Shown one piece after another: positions 42,752-51,483 of a DNA stretch of 64,000 nt. This DNA is from Methylobacterium sp. WSM2598 (GTDB taxonomy: Bacteria > Pseudomonadota > Alphaproteobacteria > Rhizobiales > Beijerinckiaceae), in the NCBI RefSeq assembly GCF_000379105.1, contig NZ_KB900609.1, positions 3,457,689-3,521,688 of the forward strand, written 5' to 3'. The position numbers were made by a program, and so were the translations under genes. The stretch's first letter is position 1. Each line of letters begins with the position of its first letter. Under the pieces are notes generated by a model. That model saw only the letters and a program-made list of their open reading frames with translations, searched no databases and was not told where the DNA came from.

Positions 42752-44920
42752 ATGACCAAGCTCCCATCGGAAACCGGTCTGGCGCCTGCCAGGCCGCACA
42801 CGGCCTCGGGGGGGAGCGTCCGCGACACGGGCGCGACCCTCCTCTTCGTGGTGTTCAAGTGGCTGCCGCAGATGGCCGCGGTCGTCGGGATCGGGATCCT
42901 GTGCGGAGTGGGCTACCTGAGCCTGGTGCGCGGGAACATGTTCCAGGCCAACGCGAAGCTCTACGTTCGCGTCGGCGTCGATCAGACGCCCTCGCCGCTG
43001 CTCGGCTCGGACCGCAACGTCACGTTCCTGGCGCAAACCCGCGGTGCCGTGCAGTCGGAGATGGATCTCATGCGCAACGAGGTGCTGGTCTCGCGTCTGA
43101 TCGCGGACCTGAACCTCGGCGCGCCGGAGGTGCGTCCGGAGCCGACGGGCCTCTACGGTCGCCTGAAGCGCTTCGGCTCCGACCTTTACCAGGGTATGCG
43201 CGACGGGGCCGATGCCGTCCTGATCATGGCTGGCCTGAAGACGCCGCTGTCGCGCTCGGCCGCGGTCAGCCAGGTCTTCGCCCAGTCGCTGATCCTCGAC
43301 AATGCGCCGGGCTCCGACGTCATCTCGGTCAGCCTGCGCTGGCCCGGCGAGGCGCAGGCCGTGCAGCTCCTCGACCGTTTCCTGCAGATCTACACGAACT
43401 TTCGCTCGGCGGTGTTCGAGGGAGGCGGCGAGATCGACTTCCTCAGCACCAAGCGCGACGCCGCCAAGGCGGCCGTCGAGGCGGTCGAGGCGGAGATGGC
43501 GGTGTTCGAGCGCGAGCACGACACCCGCAATGCGGCGAGCCGGCTGCCCCTTCTGGAGGCCGACCTCGTGGAGGCGCAGCGCGCGCTCGAACGCCAGTCC
43601 CTCGAACTGGACTTCGCGCGTCGGCGCTTCGAACGGCTCAGCCGCGTCCTGGTCCGGACGGCCAGCCAGCGCGAGCCGGTGGGCCTCGGAACCTTTCCGC
43701 CGAACTCGCCGGCCCTCAGCATGGCGCCCTCGATGGTGGCGCTGCTCGGCGAGCGCGAGCGTCTCCTCGTCAACAACTCGGCCAACGCGCCCGAGGTGAG
43801 AGAAGTCGAGGCCAAGCTCGGCGCGCTGACGGTCGTGCTGCTCCGCCAGCTCGAGGCCGAGGTTCAGGATCTCGTCCACGTCGAGGCGGCGGCGCGAGAG
43901 CGCGTGGAGAAGGTCTCGACGGCGTTGCGCGAGTTCCAGGATGCGGCGACCGGCTGGAAGTCGCTGGAGCGGCGGCGCGAACTCGCTGAGGCGCGCTACC
44001 GCGATGCCGAGAAGCGTCTCGCGGAGGCGCGCGACATCGCCGCTCTCAGGAACGCGCGGCTCTCCAACGTGGTCGTCGTGCAGCCCGCCGCCGCCGAGGG
44101 CACGCCCATCGGGCTTCGCAAGCTCTCGATGCTCGGCATCATCACGCTGTGCTCGGGCGTGCTCGCCTGCGGCTGGGCGCTCGTGCGCGAAGTCTTCGAC
44201 GGACGCCTCTACCGGGGCGAGGAGGCTGCCGCCGCGCTCGGCCTGCCGCTGGTCGGCGAGGTGCCGGCGCGGGAGCGCCCGCTGCAGGTCTGGTCGCCGA
44301 GCGATCCCGACTCGGCGGCGCGGGTCGCCCTCGACCGACTCGTCGTCACGGTCAGCGAGCGCCTGCGCGGCGCGCGGCCCACCGTCCTGGCGATCGCCGC
44401 CGCCGAGGCGGATGAGGGTGCTTCCACCGTCGCCCTCGCGCTCGCTCACGGCATGGCCCGGCGCGGCCGCGTGCCGGTGCGCCTCATCTCGGGCTCGACG
44501 AGCCAGGACCTGCTGCACCACGCCCGGGACCTGCGCGTTCGCATGGACCCGTTGCCGTCCTCGCCGGATCTGCCGACCGGCCTGGCCCTGACCGCCGTCG
44601 GCGACCGCTTGGTCGTGGCAACCTGGGACGACGCGGACGCCGCCGCGGCGTTCCTGCGCGACGGCTTCGCGAGCTGCCCAGGCCTGCAAGGGGATGCCAG
44701 CCTCGTCATCCTCGACCTGCCGCCGCTGTCCGGCGATGCGGAGGCACCCCTCTGCGCGAGCCGGGCGGATGCGACGCTCCTCGTCGTGCGCGCCGGCCGG
44801 CACGGCGCCCAGCGGCACATCGCGGCACTCGAGGCCTTGAGGTGGCTCGGCACGGAGCCGATCGGCATCGTCCTCAACGGCGTGCGCCGCTTCATTCCCG
44901 CTCGCCTGGAGCGAGTCTGA
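42752..44920 (+). CDS. Wzc-like polysaccharide chain-length protein with a defective Walker A motif
   Basis: A polysaccharide co-polymerase of the Wzz/Wzc (BY-kinase) family controlling chain length and export. TM1 is about residues 32-58 (LPQMAAVVGIGILCGVGYLSLV), a long periplasmic coiled coil follows (KRDAAKAAVEAVEAEMAVFEREHD, LEADLVEAQRALERQ...), and TM2 is near 467-490 (LSMLGIITLCSGVLACGWALV). The cytosolic part has the kinase fold but the Walker A reads ADEGASTVALAL at 553-564. Ala557 replaces the invariant Lys of GKS/T, and no C-terminal tyrosine cluster is present. It most likely works as a structural subunit without kinase activity. The start overlaps the TGA of the duplicated tail. 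Confidence 0.88.
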   Translation: MTKLPSETGLAPARPHTASGGSVRDTGATLLFVVFKWLPQMAAVVGIGILCGVGYLSLVRGNMFQANAKLYVRVGVDQTPSPLLGSDRNVTFLAQTRGAVQSEMDLMRNEVLVSRLIADLNLGAPEVRPEPTGLYGRLKRFGSDLYQGMRDGADAVLIMAGLKTPLSRSAAVSQVFAQSLILDNAPGSDVISVSLRWPGEAQAVQLLDRFLQIYTNFRSAVFEGGGEIDFLSTKRDAAKAAVEAVEAEMAVFEREHDTRNAASRLPLLEADLVEAQRALERQSLELDFARRRFERLSRVLVRTASQREPVGLGTFPPNSPALSMAPSMVALLGERERLLVNNSANAPEVREVEAKLGALTVVLLRQLEAEVQDLVHVEAAARERVEKVSTALREFQDAATGWKSLERRRELAEARYRDAEKRLAEARDIAALRNARLSNVVVVQPAAAEGTPIGLRKLSMLGIITLCSGVLACGWALVREVFDGRLYRGEEAAAALGLPLVGEVPARERPLQVWSPSDPDSAARVALDRLVVTVSERLRGARPTVLAIAAAEADEGASTVALALAHGMARRGRVPVRLISGSTSQDLLHHARDLRVRMDPLPSSPDLPTGLALTAVGDRLVVATWDDADAAAAFLRDGFASCPGLQGDASLVILDLPPLSGDAEAPLCASRADATLLVVRAGRHGAQRHIAALEALRWLGTEPIGIVLNGVRRFIPARLERV

Positions 44921-46290
44921 TGAGGGCGCTCGGGCTGCCATCGGCCGGAGCCGGGGCGCGCCGCGATCGCGCGGCGTCCCTGCGGCGGCTCGCGAACAGC
45001 GTGGCGGGAAGCGGCGTCCTGCTTTTCGGCCTCAAGATCGCCGGCTGCGCGCTCGGCTTGGCGATGCACTTGGCCTTCGCGCGCCTGCTCGGCGCCGCGG
45101 CCTACGGCACCTTCGCGACGGCGTTCAACGCCGCCGCCCTGGTCGCCCTATTCGCCGCCGGCGGCCTGCCGCTCACGGCCTCGCGCTTCCTGCCCGTGTA
45201 CCTGAGCAATGGCGCGCGTGCGGAGGCCCGGGCCTACCTCGACACCGTCGCCGCGGCGACGGTCGGAGGAGGCTTGCTCGGCAGCGGCATTCTCGCCGCC
45301 GCCGCCGCGATGCTGGGCGCGGACGACCCCGGCTTGGCCTGCGCGCTCGCGGCCGCGAGTCCGCTCGTCCTGCTGCTCGCGACCGCGCAGACCGCGACAG
45401 CGCTGCTGCAGGCCCTGCATCGTCCCTTCGCGGCCGAAGCGGCCTTCCTCCTGGTGCGCCCGATCGCGGCCACCGGCATGGGCGCGGTGCTCGCGCTGCC
45501 GGCATTCGGCCTGCTCGACGCGGTCACGGCCCTGATCGCGGTCAGCCTCGCGAGCCTCGCGGCACTCCTTGCGACCGCGGATGCCCTGCGCCGCGCGATC
45601 GCCCGCCATGCGCTCACGGCCCGGGGTCGGCCCAGCCTCGGCGTCTGGGTCCGGCCGGGACTGCTGCTGCTGTTCCTCGTCGGCGGGGCCGCCCTGGCCG
45701 AGCGGCTCGACGTCATGGTGGTCTCGGCCTTCGCCGATCCGGAAGCGGCCGGCATCTACAGCGTCGCAGCCCGCTTCGCCGCCCTCATCTCGCTCGGGAC
45801 CGCCGCCGCGACCGTGCGCGCGCTGCCCATGCTCGCCGAGCAGCTGGGGCGGGGCGATCGGGACGCCGCCGCCCGGACGCTGGCCCAGGCCAGCCGCGCC
45901 GCTCTCGCCCTCGCGGCCGCGGCCGGCCTCGGGCTCGCCATCGCCGCCGGCCCGCTTCTCGGGCTGTTCGGGGCGGGGTTCCGCTCCGGCACGACGGCCC
46001 TGTGCCTGCTGGCAGCCGCCCACATGGCCCTTGCGGCGGGCGGCGCGGCCTCCACGGCGTTGATCGCCTCGGGCAACGAACGCCGCATCGCGACCGTCAC
46101 GGGGCTCGGCATCCTCGCCAACGTGACGGCCAACCTGCTGCTCGTGCCGCGGTTCGGGATGACGGGCGCGGCCGCCGCGACCCTGGCGACGATGGCCCTC
46201 ACGGCATTCGGCCTCACCCTGACGGCCCGGCGGGTGCTCGGCCTCGCCGTCTTCGCCGGCCGGGATCTGCGCGCGGAGGATCAAGCATGA
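44920..46290 (+). CDS. Wzx-type polysaccharide flippase (MOP superfamily)
   Basis: Flips lipid-linked repeat units across the inner membrane. 456 residues with 12-14 hydrophobic helices, beginning LANSVAGSGVLLFGLKIAGCALGLAMHLAFARLLGAAAYGTFATAFNAAAL, which is the usual MOP N-terminus, and with the mid-protein VVSAFADPEAAGIYSVAARFAALISLG that is also typical. The ATG overlaps the wzc stop (TGATG). Very rich in Ala and Leu. The C-terminus (ASGNERRIATVTGLGILANVTANLLLVPRFGMTGAAAATLATM) matches RfbX-like proteins. Substrate unknown. Confidence 0.87.
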   Translation: MRALGLPSAGAGARRDRAASLRRLANSVAGSGVLLFGLKIAGCALGLAMHLAFARLLGAAAYGTFATAFNAAALVALFAAGGLPLTASRFLPVYLSNGARAEARAYLDTVAAATVGGGLLGSGILAAAAAMLGADDPGLACALAAASPLVLLLATAQTATALLQALHRPFAAEAAFLLVRPIAATGMGAVLALPAFGLLDAVTALIAVSLASLAALLATADALRRAIARHALTARGRPSLGVWVRPGLLLLFLVGGAALAERLDVMVVSAFADPEAAGIYSVAARFAALISLGTAAATVRALPMLAEQLGRGDRDAAARTLAQASRAALALAAAAGLGLAIAAGPLLGLFGAGFRSGTTALCLLAAAHMALAAGGAASTALIASGNERRIATVTGLGILANVTANLLLVPRFGMTGAAAATLATMALTAFGLTLTARRVLGLAVFAGRDLRAEDQA

Positions 46291-48401
46291 GGCGCGTCCG
46301 AATCCTCGCGGCCGGCGGCGCCCTGTGCGCCGCGCTGCTCGGCCTCTTCCTGGTCACGGCGCAGCCGGCGCTGGGCCTGCGGCTCGCCAATGCGGATTTC
46401 GAACAGGAGGGATCGCCGCCCCCCGGGTGGAGCCAGGACGGCCAGACCGCCGACAAGGGCGAGGTCCGTCAGGTCACGGTCGCGGGTGGGCAGGGCCGCA
46501 CCCTCGCCCTGTCGCCGAACCGCCGCAATCGCGGCGGCGACAAGCCGCTCGGCCTCGGCCAAGTCATCGAGGCGGCGGATCTCAGCGGCCGGCCGCTCAC
46601 GCTGCGGGCCCGCCTCGGCGCGGAGGGCGGCGCGGCCGCGGTCGTCGGCGTCGCGTTCCTCGACGGGAGCGGTGCCGACGTCGGAGCGCGCCTCGTCCTG
46701 CGCGCCGCCGCCGCGCCGCCCCTGAGCGTGCAATCCATCCGCTCCGACGAGGCCGTCCCGGCAGCGGCCCGGCAGGCGATCGTGTTCCTCGTCGCCGAGG
46801 GCCAGGCCGGGACCGCCTATTTCGACGATATCGAGCTCGTGTCGGAGGTGACGCCGGCGGTCGCGCCGGCCCGGGGCCGCCCCGTCGCGGCCCGTGTCTC
46901 CCTCGTCCCGGGCGAGGATCTCGGTCCCGTGCGCCGGCATCTGTTCGGCGCCAATGTCGAGTGGATCCGCAACGCGCAGGGGCTGTGGAACCCCGCGACC
47001 CGCTCGCTCGACGCGGATATGCTGGCGCTCGCCAAGGCCGCGGGCGTGAGCGTCCTGCGCTTTCCGGGAGGGGGCTGGTCGGACAGCTATGACTGGCGCA
47101 ACGGCGTCGGTCCCCAGGCGAGCCGGCCGCGGTCCCCGCATGCCCCGGGCGAGCCGGAGGAATCGCCCAACGTCATCGGCACGGACGAGATCATCGAGGC
47201 CGCGCGACGGATCGATGCGGACCTGCTGATCACCTTGAACCTCGGCAGCGGCACGCCCGCGCTCGCGGCCGAGTGGGCGCGCTACGTCCGCGCGCGCATC
47301 GGCCCTGATGCCCGACCGCGCGTCACCTGGGAGCTCGGCAACGAGCTCTACATGGAGCAGGACATCTCCCGAGGGCAAACCGACCCGCAGACCTATGTGC
47401 AGCGCGCCCGCGCGACCATCGCGGCCGTGCGGGCGGTGGATCCCGCGGCGCGCTTCTACGCCATCGGCCTGGAGAATTTCGGGCGCTACCGCTTCAACGC
47501 CCATCGGGGCTGGAACGACACGGTGCTGACCGCGCTCGCCGCGGAGATCGATGGGCTGGCGATCCATAACGGCTACGCGCCCCTGCTGCCGGGTCCGGAG
47601 GGCGGCAGCGCCGCATCGGTCTACCGGGCCATGCTGGCAGCGCCGGCCAACATGGCGGCGAACCTCGTCACGACGATGCGGCAGCTGCACTCCGTGCAGG
47701 CCGGGCGCCGGCTCACGCTGGCCGTCACCGAGTGGGGACCGCTCTTCGCCGTCGATCCGGCCAACCGGTATTTCGACCACGTGAAGACCCTGGGGTCCGG
47801 CCTGTACGTGGCGCGGGTCCTCAACGTCCTGCTGCGGACGCCCGGCGTCGCGGAAGCCGAGTTCTTCAAGCTCAGTGACCTGCTGAATGCGGGCTGGATC
47901 GGCCGCAAGGTCGGGGGCGGCTACGCGGCGACGCCCGCCCTCGAGGTGCTGCGCCTCTACGCTTCGAACCTGTCGGGCCGCCTGATCGGCACCCGCGTGG
48001 ACGGCCCGACATTCTCCGGCGGCCCGATCGGCTTCATCGACAGGGTCGACGCTGCCTCCACGGTCGAGGCCGTGGCCTCGCTCACCGAGTCGGGCGAACT
48101 CGCCATCCTGCTCTCGAACGCGAGCCTCGAGGCGCCCGCGGAGATCGAGCTCGACCTCGACCGGTCGCGCGCAGGATCGATGGAGATCCTGAGCGGGCCC
48201 GCCCCCGACGCGACCCGCGGCACCGGCATGATTTCGGTTCCAGGCCTGTCCTTCGCGCAGACCGCCGATTTCGGCGCCCCGCGCCCGCACGGCCGGGACG
48301 AGATCACGCTCGCGACCCGGCCCGTCGCGCCGGGCGCGCGCCTCCGCCTCGTCCTGCCGCCCGTATCGGTCGCGGCGCTTCGCTTGGGGGCGGCCCGATG
48401 A
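46287..48401 (+). CDS. secreted glycoside hydrolase, clan GH-A, GH51/GH39-like
   Basis: Hydrolyses glycosidic bonds in or outside the envelope. The signal peptide is MRRVRILAAGGALCAALLGLFLVTAQPALG. An N-terminal carbohydrate-binding-like beta domain (LANADFEQEGSPPPGWSQDG...) precedes a TIM barrel with FGANVEWIRNAQG, LRFPGGGWSDSYDWRNGVG, Glu353 (TWELGNELYME) as likely acid/base and Glu482 (LAVTEWGPLF) as nucleophile. A C-terminal beta domain ends the protein. 704 residues. Placement inside a polysaccharide operon, with ATGA overlaps on both sides, points to trimming or release of the polymer made here. GH51 alpha-L-arabinofuranosidases are the nearest family by motif; specificity is inferred. 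Confidence 0.82.
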   Translation: MRRVRILAAGGALCAALLGLFLVTAQPALGLRLANADFEQEGSPPPGWSQDGQTADKGEVRQVTVAGGQGRTLALSPNRRNRGGDKPLGLGQVIEAADLSGRPLTLRARLGAEGGAAAVVGVAFLDGSGADVGARLVLRAAAAPPLSVQSIRSDEAVPAAARQAIVFLVAEGQAGTAYFDDIELVSEVTPAVAPARGRPVAARVSLVPGEDLGPVRRHLFGANVEWIRNAQGLWNPATRSLDADMLALAKAAGVSVLRFPGGGWSDSYDWRNGVGPQASRPRSPHAPGEPEESPNVIGTDEIIEAARRIDADLLITLNLGSGTPALAAEWARYVRARIGPDARPRVTWELGNELYMEQDISRGQTDPQTYVQRARATIAAVRAVDPAARFYAIGLENFGRYRFNAHRGWNDTVLTALAAEIDGLAIHNGYAPLLPGPEGGSAASVYRAMLAAPANMAANLVTTMRQLHSVQAGRRLTLAVTEWGPLFAVDPANRYFDHVKTLGSGLYVARVLNVLLRTPGVAEAEFFKLSDLLNAGWIGRKVGGGYAATPALEVLRLYASNLSGRLIGTRVDGPTFSGGPIGFIDRVDAASTVEAVASLTESGELAILLSNASLEAPAEIELDLDRSRAGSMEILSGPAPDATRGTGMISVPGLSFAQTADFGAPRPHGRDEITLATRPVAPGARLRLVLPPVSVAALRLGAAR

Positions 48402-49897
48402 GCTTGCGTCTCTCGCCGATCGAGGCCGAAGGCGGCCGCCTGGCGCCGCTCCTGGCGGTCGGGCTGCTCGGGATCGCGAGCGTGCCGCTCGCCGGCTCCC
48501 TCGAGACCGTGAGCCCGCGTCTCCTGCTCGTCGGGGTCGCCGGCCTCGCCGCGCTCGCCGCGGTGGTGCTTGCCGGGCTGTTGAGGCCGGTGCTGCTCGC
48601 CCTCTTCGTCGTGGCCCTGACCTACAATCGCCAATACTATGACTTCGACTGGCTGCACGGAGACCTCGGCGGCCGTGGCCTGTACTGGTGCCCGGCGGAC
48701 GTCTGCCTGGTGGGGCTGTTGCTGCTGTGGCCAATCGAGCGGGCGCTGCGCCTGCCGGCGCCACCGCGCCCGACCCGGGGAGGCCCGGTGCTGTGGCTGC
48801 TGCCGCTCATCGCGGTGGGGCTGCTCTCGGCGGCCTCCAGCACGGAGCCGCTCGGCAGCACCGTCGAGATCGTCCGCTACCTCAAGCTCGCCCTGCTCCT
48901 GCTCTACCTGCAGTACAATCTCGACGCGCGCGGCCTCACGATCATCGTCGCGGCCCTCGCGGCGGTCATTCTCCTGCAAACGCCGATCTCGGTCCTCCAG
49001 GCGGCCTTCGCCTCCGGCCAGAACGGCCTCTCGCAGATCTTCCAGTCCAGCGAGCCGGCCGAACTCGCCCGCCGTGCGGCCGGCACCCTCGGGCATCCGA
49101 ACTACCTCGCCCCCTACCTGCTCCTGATCACGCCGCCCTTCATCGCCGTCGCGCTCGGCTTGCGCGGCTCCTGGATCGGCCGGGCGGCCGCACTGGTGGC
49201 GCTGTCCGGCACTCTCACGATCTGTCTGACCCAGTCGCGCGGTCCGATCGCTCTCCTGCTCGTCACGACCCTCGTTCTGATCGCCCTGATGACGGCGCGC
49301 CGCGCGCTCCGAGCCCTGCGGGCGGTCGGCCTGATCGTGGCGGGTGCGGTGCTCCTCGTCGCCGTGGTGGCCCCGCTCGCCCCTGCGATCGAGAAGCGGC
49401 TCTCGGGCGATTTCGGGGCCTCGGTGGATTTCCGGGCTGCGTACAACGATGCCGCAACGCGCATGTGGGAGTCCAGCCCCATACTCGGCGTCGGACCGAA
49501 CAATTTCGGCCTGGAGATCCGGCATTATTCCCCGGATCTCTACGTGCTCATGGCCCTCGACGCGCTCTCGAGCAACGAATCCCGCAACAAGGTCCATCTC
49601 CGCAGCACCGCGCCCGTCCATAATGTCTACCTGCTCGTGCTGTCCGAGCTTGGACTTCTCGGCCTGATCGGCTTCGTGCTGTTCCTGCTGCGCGGTCTCG
49701 TGCTGGCTTGGCGGGCCTCGGCGGCCTCGTCCCAGGTGACGGGTCTGTTCGCGCTTGGATTGTTCTGCGGTATCATCGCCGAGTACGTGCAGCAGCTGAT
49801 CGATTACTCGCTGCTCTGGGATCCCTTGCTGTTCACCTTCACCCTGCTGATGGGTGTCATGCACGCGATCGTCGCCACTCAGGAGGCTCACCCGTGA
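48398..49897 (+). CDS. O-antigen ligase/polymerase-like membrane protein (Wzy-type)
   Basis: Polymerises the repeat unit in the periplasm or ligates it. 499 residues with 10-12 membrane helices and a large periplasmic loop (about 355-440) containing RMWESSPILGVGPNNFGLEIRHYSP...APVHNVYLLVLSELGLLGLIGF, the Wzy_C motif. The pattern GxGPxNF and HN...ELG is typical of O-antigen ligase/polymerase (PF04932). Overlaps both neighbours by 4 bases (ATGA at 48398, GTGA at 49894). Because the operon encodes flippase and co-polymerase, polymerase is the favoured role. Confidence 0.87.
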   Translation: MSLRLSPIEAEGGRLAPLLAVGLLGIASVPLAGSLETVSPRLLLVGVAGLAALAAVVLAGLLRPVLLALFVVALTYNRQYYDFDWLHGDLGGRGLYWCPADVCLVGLLLLWPIERALRLPAPPRPTRGGPVLWLLPLIAVGLLSAASSTEPLGSTVEIVRYLKLALLLLYLQYNLDARGLTIIVAALAAVILLQTPISVLQAAFASGQNGLSQIFQSSEPAELARRAAGTLGHPNYLAPYLLLITPPFIAVALGLRGSWIGRAAALVALSGTLTICLTQSRGPIALLLVTTLVLIALMTARRALRALRAVGLIVAGAVLLVAVVAPLAPAIEKRLSGDFGASVDFRAAYNDAATRMWESSPILGVGPNNFGLEIRHYSPDLYVLMALDALSSNESRNKVHLRSTAPVHNVYLLVLSELGLLGLIGFVLFLLRGLVLAWRASAASSQVTGLFALGLFCGIIAEYVQQLIDYSLLWDPLLFTFTLLMGVMHAIVATQEAHP

Positions 49898-50934
49898 CGG
49901 CATCGGATGTCACCGTCGTCGTTCCGACCTTCAATCGCGGCCGGGATCTCCCCGCGACGCTCGCGGCCCTGGCGGCACAGACGCGGCGGCCGCGCGCCGT
50001 GGTGGTCGTCGACAACAGTTCCACGGACGACACCCGCGCGGTGGTCGGCGGATGGGGTCCGGCCCTCGCAGCCGTGGGCATCGCCTTGCACTACCGCTGC
50101 AAGGCCCCCGAGGGTCCGGCCGCGGCGCGCAACCTGGGCTGGCGCGAGGCGGACACCGCCGCGGTCGCGTTCGTGGACAGCGACGTGTCGCTCGACCCGG
50201 GCTGGCTCGCAGCCTGCGGCGCGGCCCTGGACGCCGATCAGGACGTCGGGGCCGTGGGAGGGAAGGTCGTCTACGCGCACAGGCCGGACCTGCTGAACGG
50301 GTATGGCGGCGCCCTCGGGCCGCTCGGTCTCGCGTGGGATGCGCTCGAAGGGGAGCCCGCGACCGCGGCGACGCGCGCCCGCGACGTGCTGTGGACGAAC
50401 TGCTCGGCGCTGCTCGTCCGGCGCAAGGCCCTCGCGGAGATCGACGGGTTCGACGAGGCCTTCTTCTACGGCTACGAGGATTCCGATCTCGGCTGGCGGC
50501 TCACGCTCGGCGGGTGGCGCGTCCGCGTCGTGCCCGAGGCCGTCGTCCACCACCGGGTTGGCAGCGCCATCGGGCGCGCGGCCGAGACCATCGTGTTTCA
50601 CGCCGCCAAGAACCGGCTTCGGTCCGTTCTGGTGAACTGGGGTGCGGCCCGCCTGCTGCGCCATGGTCCTCCGGCCTTGGCCTACAGCCTCGCGGACGCC
50701 GTCCTGCGCGCCCCCCGCGGGCCCAAGCTGCGGGCGCTGCTCTGGACGTTGCGCCATCTCCCCGACACCCTCGCGCGGCGCCGGATGGTTCAGGCGAGCC
50801 GCCGTGTCGACGACCGCGGGATCCGCGCCCTGATGGACCGTCGCGCGTTTCCGAAGCGCCGCCTGGGAGGGCTGCGCCGCCGGGCAGCCGACGTCGCAGC
50901 GCCGCCGATCCTCGGCGCGGACGACCGCGTCTGA
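49894..50934 (+). CDS. family-2 glycosyltransferase
   Basis: Inverting GT-A enzyme. VTVVVPTFNRGRDLPATLAAL, VVVVDNSSTDDT, GPAAARNLGW, DSD at 95-97 (VAFVDSDVSL) and YEDSDLGWRLTLGGWR are present. The product is 346 residues without strong membrane helices; the basic C-terminal third (ARRRMVQASRRVDDRG) may contact the membrane. The GTG has AGGAGG 7 bases upstream and overlaps the polymerase stop. The final TGA (50932-50934) is the first triplet of repeat copy 6, so this operon ends at the repeat. Confidence 0.87.
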   Translation: MTASDVTVVVPTFNRGRDLPATLAALAAQTRRPRAVVVVDNSSTDDTRAVVGGWGPALAAVGIALHYRCKAPEGPAAARNLGWREADTAAVAFVDSDVSLDPGWLAACGAALDADQDVGAVGGKVVYAHRPDLLNGYGGALGPLGLAWDALEGEPATAATRARDVLWTNCSALLVRRKALAEIDGFDEAFFYGYEDSDLGWRLTLGGWRVRVVPEAVVHHRVGSAIGRAAETIVFHAAKNRLRSVLVNWGAARLLRHGPPALAYSLADAVLRAPRGPKLRALLWTLRHLPDTLARRRMVQASRRVDDRGIRALMDRRAFPKRRLGGLRRRAADVAAPPILGADDRV

Positions 50935-51054
50935 TCCGGGATCCGCCTGATCGAAGCGGATCCCGGATCCCAAGCCCGCGCGGCGCCTGAGCGACGCCGA
51001 CATCCGCATGGCCGAAATGGGAGAGGGCGAGGCCGTCAACCGGATGTCGCATGA
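50932..51054 (+). repeat. dispersed palindromic repeat, copy 6
   Basis: Starts with TGATCCGGGATCCGC, a 14-bp stem with its complement around CTGATCGAA. Then comes the CCCGCGCGGCGCCTGAGCGA linker and the first-type arms GACATCCGCATGG...CCGGATGTCGC. The TGA serves as the stop of the preceding glycosyltransferase gene. Confidence 0.88.
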
Positions 51055-51483
51055 CGGGAACCCCCGTGAGGCAGGCGTCCAGGAACCGCCACCGGACGGA
51101 CCGGCCGTCTTCGCTTCCGGCATCCGGCCGAACCTGTCCCTCTCGTGTTCGGCCGGGCCCCGCCGACGATGGCCGGGAGCCGGTGCGCCCCATCATCGGC
51201 GGCCGACATCGCGCGGGCAGTCGGCGCGTGTCGTCCGCCCACGAACGGCCCCGGAATGGGAGCGCGGCATCCTGATCGGGCCGCCCGGCCAGCCCGTCGA
51301 GACTCCCGCATTTCGTTCGCGCCTCGCCGCCATCTGCAGTGCGGATGATCCTTTTTAGTACGGCTGCTCCGAAAGCCGATGATATTGTCGTCAATGTCAT
51401 CGATCCCGAGGCACAAGCCGTTTTCGCTGCGCGAATACGCTGTGTGTCACCATCGTTTCGCGCGAACATGCGGTGCTGTTCGG
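51055..51483. other. non-coding gap between two glycosyltransferase operons
   Basis: No gene on either strand. The right end is AT-richer and may contain the promoter for the downstream GT genes. In-frame codons upstream of 51484, back to an ATG at 51379, could extend the next protein, but they lack family similarity. Confidence 0.4.
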
